A stretch of DNA of 7,869 nucleotides from Gammaproteobacteria bacterium (GTDB taxonomy: Bacteria > Pseudomonadota > Gammaproteobacteria > Pseudomonadales > Pseudomonadaceae): NCBI GenBank assembly GCA_012735335.1, contig JAAYHO010000067.1, positions 1 to 7,869 on the forward strand, written 5' to 3'. The first letter of the stretch is position 1; every line of letters starts with the position of its first letter. The translations under genes and the position numbers were made by a program. This document shows, piece by piece, positions 1-5,151 of the stretch. The notes below the pieces were generated by a model, which worked only from the letters and a program-made list of their open reading frames with translations, was not told the origin of the DNA and did not search any database.

Positions 1-6
1 CCCCAA

Positions 7-80
7 CGTCATTGCGAGGAGCGCAGCGACGTGGCAATCCAGGGGCTCGGTGTGTCAGGCAGCCCGCTGGATTGCTGCAC
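7..80. repeat. REP-like intergenic palindromic repeat
   Basis: The arm GCAATCCAG (34-42) followed by GGGCT (43-47) is complementary to AGCCC (61-65) and CTGGATTGC (67-75). This gives a 14-bp stem with one bulged base (g66) and a 13-nt loop. The left part has its own inverted ends, ATTGC at 11-15 and GCAAT at 34-38, around a GAGGAGCGCAGCGACG core. That wording (CGTCATTGCGAGGAGCG...GTGGCAATCC) matches a short intergenic repeat I recognise from many proteobacterial genomes, where it occurs in many copies. It lies outside any credible gene, upstream of the holD promoter region. It could also end transcription arriving from the left, but there is no T-tract. The copy number in this genome cannot be seen here. 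Confidence 0.6.
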
Positions 81-90
81 CTCCACCAGC

Positions 91-121
91 TGGCAAGTAC
101 GGTGAGGTGTTGCGGTATAAT
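91..121 (+). promoter_or_regulatory. Putative sigma-70 promoter of the holD-rimI-eamA operon
   Basis: A perfect TATAAT lies at 116-121, about 105 bp before the holD start codon. The -35 side is weak: TGGCAA at 91-96 (19-bp spacing) or GCAAGT at 93-98 (17-bp spacing). Transcription would begin near 128 and give a leader of about 100 nt. No other convincing -10 lies closer to the gene. The call rests mainly on the -10 box. Confidence 0.4.
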
Positions 122-215
122 TTGGAGCTGACACTGATATCATGCCCCTTCTGGAATCCCAATCAACGCGTTGAACCTGATGCATTCCAGTGTATACAGG
201 GCGCATCTGCAGGTT

Positions 216-220
216 GAAGG
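216..220 (+). promoter_or_regulatory. Ribosome binding site deciding the holD start
   Basis: GAAGG is followed by 6 nt and then ATG at 227. An in-frame TTG sits directly before that ATG (224-226), but it would leave only 3 nt of spacing, so ATG 227 is preferred. Confidence 0.6.
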
Positions 221-226
221 TATTTG

Positions 227-1033
227 ATGCTGGAATCGACACGACTGGATTATCTGGCTGCCATGGGTGTGGTCGGCTGGGTGCCGCGCCATCCTCTGGC
301 CCATGCTGCTTTCCGTTTTCCGCCCGAGCTTCCGCCGTTTGATGAGTCAACCGCGGTGTCGGAAGTTGATAGCGCTGCGCCTGCGCCGCTGATCGAGCGG
401 GAGAGCAAGGGACCGACCCAGGTTGCTGATGTCATCGAATCGGTTCGGGCCAGCATTTCTCTGCGCGCGGCCAAGCCAGGCCAGGTGCAACCGACGGTTG
501 TGCCAGAGCCAGAGCCTGTTGTGCCGGAACCTGAGGTGGTTATCGGGCCGCCGCTGGGGCCTTTCTATCTGCAGCTGTGGATGGCGGGCCCCTGTGCATT
601 GCTGATCGAGACACCCGAGCCAGGCTTGGAAAGCGCTTCTCCGGCCTTGCAATTACTCAAGGATATCCTGCGTGCGGTCCGTTTACCGCAGACACCCCAT
701 CTGCTTTCGGACTTCCATTGGCCGCTGACCCGCAACCCGCAGTTTGACCGCAGCGCGTCGGCTGCCAGTCTGGCCTTGCAGGCTTTCATGCAGGGGCGTC
801 TGGAGGGTCAGGGTGTTGTCTCCATCGGTTGTTTTGGCCACCATCCGCGCTTGCTGCTTGGTGCTGAACCGCCGGCTCTGGATAGGCTGGAAGGAGCGGA
901 ACAGGTGTTGGAGCATCTGCCGCCCGCCTGGTTTGCTCCGACGTTGGAGTCGTTGATGCATGACCAGCAGAGTAAGGCACAGCTCTGGCACAAACTCCGG
1001 CGCATTATGTCTCGCTGGCAGGCAGAGCAATGA
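227..1033 (+). CDS. holD: DNA polymerase III psi subunit, long Pseudomonas type (HolD-like)
   Basis: Predicted 268-aa cytoplasmic protein. Psi links the DnaX clamp loader to chi and, through chi, to SSB at the replication fork. The call rests on two points. First, it lies immediately upstream of rimI with an ATGA overlap, the same arrangement as holD-rimI in E. coli. Second, residues 6-27 (RLDYLAAMGVVGWVPR...) resemble the N-terminal psi segment (RDWQLQQLGITQWSLRRP in E. coli), including the Trp before a basic/Pro stretch. In E. coli that segment docks on the clamp-loader collar. From memory, the cryptic psi of P. aeruginosa was assigned to the corresponding gene upstream of rimI. The protein is about twice the length of E. 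coli psi (137 aa). The extra length includes a low-complexity Ala/Pro/Glu/Val linker (about 38-110, with PEPEPVVPEPE at 93-103). A folded C-terminal region follows (about 112-268), ending in a basic, Trp-containing helix (LWHKLRRIMSRW). The linker makes homology searches difficult, so automatic annotation may call it hypothetical. Confidence 0.7.
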   Translation: MLESTRLDYLAAMGVVGWVPRHPLAHAAFRFPPELPPFDESTAVSEVDSAAPAPLIERESKGPTQVADVIESVRASISLRAAKPGQVQPTVVPEPEPVVPEPEVVIGPPLGPFYLQLWMAGPCALLIETPEPGLESASPALQLLKDILRAVRLPQTPHLLSDFHWPLTRNPQFDRSASAASLALQAFMQGRLEGQGVVSIGCFGHHPRLLLGAEPPALDRLEGAEQVLEHLPPAWFAPTLESLMHDQQSKAQLWHKLRRIMSRWQAEQ

Positions 1034-1482
1034 GTGAGCCCGTGTTCCGCCTCATGGTCGAGGAGGATGTGGAAGCGGTGTTGAAAGTGGAGTTTGCTGC
1101 CTTCAGTCACCCCTGGACCCGTGGGATTTTTCTGGATTGTGTAAAGTCCGGCTATGAGTGCTGGATGATGTATCTGGGCAATCAGCAGGTAGGCCATGGT
1201 GTGCTGTCAGCGGCGGGGGATGAGGCCCATCTGCTCAACCTGACGGTGAAGCCCGAGAGCCAGTCCAACGGCCTGGGCGGCAAGCTGCTGGAGCATCTGC
1301 TGGAGCGCGCCCGTTCCCGGGGTGCGGAAACGGTGTTTCTGGAAGTGCGCGAGTCCAATCACCCGGCCATCAGGCTCTATGACCGCTGTGGCTTCAATGA
1401 GATAGGACGTCGGCGGGATTACTACCCGGCGGTGGGCGGGCGCGAGGATGCGCTGGTCATGGCCTGTCTGTTGCTCGATTGA
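1030..1482 (+). CDS. rimI: Ribosomal protein bS18 alanine N-acetyltransferase RimI
   Basis: A 150-aa GNAT-family acetyltransferase that transfers acetyl from acetyl-CoA to the N-terminal alanine of ribosomal protein S18. The HPWT motif near residue 27 is typical of RimI. The acetyl-CoA pyrophosphate loop is Q78-S-N-G-L-G-G84 (Q/R-x-x-G-x-G/A). Glu105 in FLEVRESN and Tyr117 in IRLYDRCGF match the general base (Glu103) and general acid (Tyr115) of the enterobacterial enzyme with a two-residue offset. The RRRDYYP segment (128-133) is the usual RimI C-terminal motif. Length is normal for the family. The ATG lies within the ATGA that contains the holD stop, so translation is probably coupled to holD. 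The next gene begins directly after its stop, indicating a three-gene transcript. Confidence 0.95.
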   Translation: MSEPVFRLMVEEDVEAVLKVEFAAFSHPWTRGIFLDCVKSGYECWMMYLGNQQVGHGVLSAAGDEAHLLNLTVKPESQSNGLGGKLLEHLLERARSRGAETVFLEVRESNHPAIRLYDRCGFNEIGRRRDYYPAVGGREDALVMACLLLD

Positions 1483-2373
1483 ATGTCGATGAGTACTCGC
1501 CAATGGGCTGTTATCGGATTGTTGCTTACCGGCCTGGCGTGGGCGGGTAACGCGCTCATCGCCCGGGCTACGGCGGGCATGTTGCCGCCGATCGGCCTGT
1601 CGTTCTGGCGCTGGAGCTGCGCTTTGTTGCTGCTGCTGCCCTTTACCCTGCGTGGTCTGTGGCAGTACCGGCGGCTGCTTCTGGCGCACTGGTGGCGTCT
1701 GATAATTCTCTCGGCGCTGAGCATCTCGTCCTATAACACCCTGTTATATCAGGCAGCGCAGAGCACCACAGCCATCAACCTGACGCTGGTGGGTACCGGA
1801 CTGCCGGTGGCGGCGTTCTTCTGGTCGGTGCTGTTGCTGCGCCAGTGGCCGATGCGGGCGACGGTGGTGGGTGCGCTGTTTGGCTGCTGCGGGTTGTTGC
1901 TGATCCTCGCTGGCGGGCAACCCCAGCGTCTGCTGCTGCTCGAATTCAATGATGGTGATCTGATCATGCTGGTCGCGGTCATGTCCTGGGGGCTGTATTC
2001 CGTGCTGCTGCAGCGCTGGGTGTTGCCGGTACCCGGGCTGGTGCTGATGGCGGCCATGCTGCTGTGCGGTGTGCCGCTGCTGTCGCCTTTCTATCTCTGG
2101 GAGTTCACTCAGCTCGGCCCGATGCCCTTGAGCTGGCAGGCGCTGGGGGCGGTGGCCTATACCGCAGTCTTCGCATCATTGGTGGCCTATGTGGCCTGGA
2201 ATAACGGGGTCAAGGTCATGGGGCCGGCCACCGCCTCGTTGTTCAGCTATCTTACGCCGGTGTTTACCGCTCTGCTGGGTGTTCTGCTGCTCGGTGAGCA
2301 ACTGTCCTGGTACCACCTGGTTGGCGGGCTGCTTACCTTTGCCGGTCTGATTCTGGCGACGCGCTGGCGATAG
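1483..2373 (+). CDS. EamA/DMT-family inner-membrane transporter
   Basis: A 296-aa integral membrane protein with about ten hydrophobic helices (roughly 9-27, 37-54, 71-89, 97-117, 126-144, 158-176, 183-202, 215-236, 249-270, 275-293). They form the two tandem five-helix EamA repeats of the drug/metabolite transporter superfamily. The last repeat ends with the family-typical LLLGEQLSWYHLVGG (268-282) and a final helix. Positive charges cluster in the loop after helix 2 (RGLWQYRR) and at the C-terminus. EamA members export amino acids, purines or other small metabolites, and the substrate cannot be read from sequence. The ATG follows the rimI stop with no spacer. There is no clear Shine-Dalgarno, so translation is probably coupled. 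A second in-frame ATG at 1489 is an alternative start. The 3' end overlaps the convergent regulator gene by 41 bp, and no terminator hairpin is visible. Confidence 0.9.
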   Translation: MSMSTRQWAVIGLLLTGLAWAGNALIARATAGMLPPIGLSFWRWSCALLLLLPFTLRGLWQYRRLLLAHWWRLIILSALSISSYNTLLYQAAQSTTAINLTLVGTGLPVAAFFWSVLLLRQWPMRATVVGALFGCCGLLLILAGGQPQRLLLLEFNDGDLIMLVAVMSWGLYSVLLQRWVLPVPGLVLMAAMLLCGVPLLSPFYLWEFTQLGPMPLSWQALGAVAYTAVFASLVAYVAWNNGVKVMGPATASLFSYLTPVFTALLGVLLLGEQLSWYHLVGGLLTFAGLILATRWR

Positions 2374-3379
2374 CCTGGGCGCCGCTGCGAGATTGTTCTC
2401 GCCACAGTCTCGGCGGCACTCCGCTCCAACGCTTGAAAGCTCTGGAAAAGGCCGTTTCATCCGAGTAGCCCAGGTGCAGGGCCAGATCGGTGATCGATTG
2501 TCGGGACAGCTGCAGCTGTTGCCGAGCCTCGTTGTAGCGGACCTCATCGAGCAGTTGCCGGAAATTCAGGGACTGCTGCTGCAGCGCATATTGCAGGCTG
2601 CGCGGGTGCTGACCGAGCAGGCGGGCCACCACATCCAGTGAAGCTTCGCCGGTCGACAGAATGGATTGCAGGATCAGCCGCACGCGACTGACCAGATCGG
2701 TGGGTATCTGGTGGCGATGAGCGTACTGCTCCAGCAGGTGGGTCTTGAGCTGGGGGCGCTGCTCACGTGGGCGTAGCTCAATGGTCTGGGCTCCGGCGCG
2801 GATGCCATCCCGGGGCTGATCGAACAGCACCGGACAGCCGAAGAAACGGGTGTAATCCTCCAGCTGGCCCATGCAGGCATGGCGCATGGATACTTCCAGT
2901 GGTTGCCACTGCTCGCCGAACAGGCTGTGCATGGAGCGGTGCACCACGCCCAGCCCCAGTTCGAGCAACTGCCGCAGATCATCGGCTTCGGGCAGCTCCA
3001 GACGATATTCCACTTGCAGGTGATCACCCTCTTGCTGTGCGCTCAGGGCGACCCCCTGTGCATGCAGATGCACATACTGCTGGGTCAGCTTGAGCACCTC
3101 ACTGAAGCTCTCTGCCTGGGCCAGCAGCAGGCCGAAGGGACCCAGCACCAGGTAGTCATGGTATTCGCTCAGGAGTAGCCCGAAGTTTGGGCAATGGCCT
3201 TCCTCCGCGGCCAGTGTCAGCGCCTGGGCGAAACGGGCGTAGGGTAGATACAGGTCGGCTCTGCGCAACACCAGCGGATCCAGTCCGCAACGCAGCAGCA
3301 CTGTATGCGGATTTACCTGATATTCGTGGCACAGCCGGTCAAAGCCGATAAAGACTGCACTGCGGGCAATTCGAGTCAT
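2333..3379 (-). CDS. AraC-family transcriptional regulator, probable activator of the adjacent oxidoreductase/ThDP operon
   Basis: A 348-aa regulator. Residues about 18-205 form the N-terminal sensing domain of the 'arabinose-binding domain-like' type (PF12625 style) seen in OruR-like regulators. Family features include CGLDPLVLRRADLYLPYARF (31-50) and the HDYLVLGPFG region (74-83). Residues about 230-328 form the AraC DNA-binding domain with two helix-turn-helix motifs. The first (about 246-267) includes LDVVARLLGQHPRSLQYAL. The second (about 295-316) includes SITDLALHLGYSDETAFSRAF. The C-terminal signature FKRWSGVPPRLWRE is typical. A tail of about 20 residues (329-348) reaches into the 3' end of the transporter gene. 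The start is supported by GAGGG ending 6 nt before the ATG (3386-3390 on the minus strand). Divergent placement next to a two-gene metabolic operon with a paired direct repeat between them suggests it controls that operon. The inducer is unknown. Confidence 0.92.
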   Translation of the reverse strand: MTRIARSAVFIGFDRLCHEYQVNPHTVLLRCGLDPLVLRRADLYLPYARFAQALTLAAEEGHCPNFGLLLSEYHDYLVLGPFGLLLAQAESFSEVLKLTQQYVHLHAQGVALSAQQEGDHLQVEYRLELPEADDLRQLLELGLGVVHRSMHSLFGEQWQPLEVSMRHACMGQLEDYTRFFGCPVLFDQPRDGIRAGAQTIELRPREQRPQLKTHLLEQYAHRHQIPTDLVSRVRLILQSILSTGEASLDVVARLLGQHPRSLQYALQQQSLNFRQLLDEVRYNEARQQLQLSRQSITDLALHLGYSDETAFSRAFKRWSGVPPRLWREQSRSGAQAIASASPESDRQR

Positions 3380-3425
3380 TACAGGCCCTCGGGGGAACTA
3401 CCCTGAGCCTGTGACTTGCTGCGCA

Positions 3426-3455
3426 AAATGTCAACTTTCCATTCGTGAAATGTCA
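3426..3455 (+). promoter_or_regulatory. Putative AraC-type operator: direct repeat AAATGTCA, 22-bp period
   Basis: Two identical octamers, AAATGTCA at 3426-3433 and at 3448-3455, lie in the same orientation 22 bp apart (two helical turns). They sit in the spacer between the divergent regulator and oxidoreductase genes. AraC-family proteins bind two direct-repeat half-sites with about this spacing. The downstream copy abuts the expected -35 position of the oxidoreductase promoter, where AraC activators usually sit. The upstream copy reads TTGACA on the minus strand (3429-3434) and could double as a -35 box for the regulator gene. However, the matching -10 position (CAGGCT) is poor. Recognition by the neighbouring regulator is inferred. 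Confidence 0.6.
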
Positions 3456-3477
3456 GGCCGTGCTTTCTGCCGCCTCC

Positions 3478-3483
3478 TATCAT
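3478..3483 (+). promoter_or_regulatory. Putative -10 box of the oxidoreductase/ThDP operon
   Basis: TATCAT matches TATAAT at five of six positions and lies 31 bp before the start codon. The -35 position at 17-bp spacing (3455-3460, AGGCCG) does not match consensus. This is typical of a promoter that needs an activator, and the AAATGTCA repeat ends exactly there. Confidence 0.5.
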
Positions 3484-3502
3484 CAGGATATGCAGGGAAA
3501 TA

Positions 3503-3507
3503 GAGGG
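3503..3507 (+). promoter_or_regulatory. Ribosome binding site deciding the oxidoreductase start
   Basis: GAGGG is followed by 7 nt and then ATG at 3515. The in-frame TTG at 3509, two codons earlier, would leave a spacing of only 1 nt, so ATG 3515 is preferred. Confidence 0.65.
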
Positions 3508-3514
3508 ATTGCGC

Positions 3515-5131
3515 ATGGGTATTGCGCGCTACAGTTGTGAAACATTGGTTATCGGTGCTGGGCTGGCGGGGATCAGCACGGCTCTGGAGCTGCTCGATCA
3601 GGGGCACAGTGTGCTGCTGCTGGATGCGGCCTCCCGAGCCCAGTGTGGTGGCCAGGCCAATGATGCGTTTGGTGGGATGCTGCTCAGTGGCACGCCGGAG
3701 CAGAAGCGCAATGGTATCGCCGACTCACCGGAGTTGCTGCTCGAGGATTGGTACCGCGCCGCCCAATTCCAGGCCGACGATGGTTGGGCGATGGCTTGGG
3801 CGCGGGCCTATGCCGCGCGTAATAAAGAGGATATCTATGACTGGCTGCATGCCCGGGGTATCCGCTTCTTTCCGGCGGTGCAGTGGGTGGAGCGGGGTAA
3901 CAACGGGGATGGCAATTCGGTGCCCCGCTACCATGTAGCCTGGGGCTGCGGCCGTGGAGTGGTGCAGACCCTCGCCGGGCAGCTGTTCGAGCATGTGTAC
4001 AGGGCCCGCCTGCGAACCCTGTTCGAGCACCGGGTGCTGGGTTTGATCCGGCGTGATGGCGCGGTGGTTGGCTGCAGCGGGCGGGGGCCACAGGGGGATT
4101 TTACCGTGGACGCAGAGCATGTGGTGCTATGCAGCGGCGGTATCAATGGCAATCTGGAGCGGGTAAGGGCTCATTGGGATCCTGTCTACGGGCCTTTTCC
4201 GGAAAATCTGCTCAACGGCACTGATCCCCGGGCTGACGGGGCTCTGCATGATCAGGTACAGCAGGTCGGGGGGCAGGTGGTCAAGCTGGGGCAGATGTGG
4301 AACTACGCCGCCGGTATCGCCCATCCGCAACCGCAGTACCCGCATCACGGCATCAGCCTGATCCCGGCTCGCTCGGCGCTGTGGCTGGAACCCTGTGGCC
4401 GCCGCATCGGTCCGCAGCCGCTGGTTACCGGTTTTGATACCCACGACCTGTGCAAGCGTATTGGCCATCTGCCCGGCCAATACGGTTGGCAGATACTCAA
4501 TTGGCGGATCGCGATCAGGGAGCTGGCGGTCTCCGGCACGGATGCCAATCCGTATTTTCGCGACCGCAGACCGCTGCGCCTGTTATGGCAGCTGCTGCGC
4601 GGTAATCGCCAGCTGGTGCGCGAGTTGATCGACCACAACCCCGATGTGCTGGCGGCGGACAGCCTGCCGGAACTGGCGACGGCCATGGCAGTGCTGGCCA
4701 GGGATGGACGCTTGCAGCCGGATCTCATGCGGGCGGATATCGAGCGTTATGACGCTGCCATTGCCCGTGGTCGACGCCTGCACAACGACGAGCAGTTACG
4801 CCGCCTGGTCCAGTTGCGCCAGTGGCGCAGCGACCGGATACGTACCTGCCGCTTCCAGCGGATTCTCGAGCCGAACGCCGGACCCTTGATTGCCATTCGT
4901 ACCCGGCTGATCAGCCGCAAGAGTATGGGTGGCATGCTGACCGATCTGCACGGCCGGGTGCTGGATGCTCAGGGGCAGCAGGTGCCGGGTCTGTACGCCG
5001 CAGGCGAGGCGGCGGGCTTTGGTGGGGGAGGTATCAGTGGCATACGCTCGCTGGAAGGCACCTTCCTGTCCAACTGCATTTTCAACGGAAGGCGAGTGGC
5101 CCGTGGCATCGCCAATCGGCCTCTGGAATAA
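3515..5131 (+). CDS. FAD-dependent dehydrogenase, fumarate reductase/ketosteroid dehydrogenase superfamily (COG3573-like)
   Basis: A 538-aa soluble flavoprotein without a signal peptide or membrane helix. An N-terminal Rossmann fold carries the FAD motif G14-A-G-L-A-G19, with Asp37 at the end of the second strand (LLLLDA) where an acidic residue contacts the ADP ribose. The flavin-facing stretch CGGQANDAFGGM (44-55) follows. Residues 133-148 (GNSVPRYHVAWGCGRG) and the C-terminal block PGLYAAGEAAGFGGGG (491-506) plus RSLEGTFLSN (511-520) match what I recall of the 'FAD-binding dehydrogenase' COG3573 group. LYAAGE closes the FAD site. The superfamily carries out hydride transfer across C-C bonds (fumarate reduction, 3-ketosteroid delta-1 dehydrogenation), so it probably introduces or reduces a double bond next to a carbonyl. 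The substrate is not identifiable. The stop is 20 bp before the ThDP enzyme start, so the two are probably co-transcribed under the divergent AraC-type regulator. Confidence 0.85.
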   Translation: MGIARYSCETLVIGAGLAGISTALELLDQGHSVLLLDAASRAQCGGQANDAFGGMLLSGTPEQKRNGIADSPELLLEDWYRAAQFQADDGWAMAWARAYAARNKEDIYDWLHARGIRFFPAVQWVERGNNGDGNSVPRYHVAWGCGRGVVQTLAGQLFEHVYRARLRTLFEHRVLGLIRRDGAVVGCSGRGPQGDFTVDAEHVVLCSGGINGNLERVRAHWDPVYGPFPENLLNGTDPRADGALHDQVQQVGGQVVKLGQMWNYAAGIAHPQPQYPHHGISLIPARSALWLEPCGRRIGPQPLVTGFDTHDLCKRIGHLPGQYGWQILNWRIAIRELAVSGTDANPYFRDRRPLRLLWQLLRGNRQLVRELIDHNPDVLAADSLPELATAMAVLARDGRLQPDLMRADIERYDAAIARGRRLHNDEQLRRLVQLRQWRSDRIRTCRFQRILEPNAGPLIAIRTRLISRKSMGGMLTDLHGRVLDAQGQQVPGLYAAGEAAGFGGGGISGIRSLEGTFLSNCIFNGRRVARGIANRPLE

Positions 5132-5151
5132 CCAGAAATGGAGAAGCAAAC

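Noticed and set aside
91..113. Possible sigma-54 promoter (TGGCA...TTGC)
   Set aside because: The two elements are separated by far more than the fixed GG-to-GC spacing required.
184..200. Possible LexA/SOS box near TGTATACAGG before holD
   Set aside because: Only one half (TATACAG) resembles the site. There is no CTG at the required 10-bp spacing from the CAG.
9..350. 113-codon minus-strand open frame across the repeat and the holD 5' end
   Set aside because: It runs through the palindromic repeat and the holD coding start, has no recognisable domain, and is explained as a GC-rich shadow frame.
3381..3412. Inverted repeat ACAGGC...GCCTGT in the regulator leader
   Set aside because: The arms are only 6 bp with a 20-nt loop. 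It is too weak to claim as an operator or riboswitch.
4822..5151. In-frame upstream extension of the ThDP enzyme by 110 codons
   Set aside because: It lies entirely or almost entirely within the 3' end of the oxidoreductase gene, its translation resembles no ThDP enzyme, and a good ribosome binding site precedes ATG 5152, where the family homology begins.
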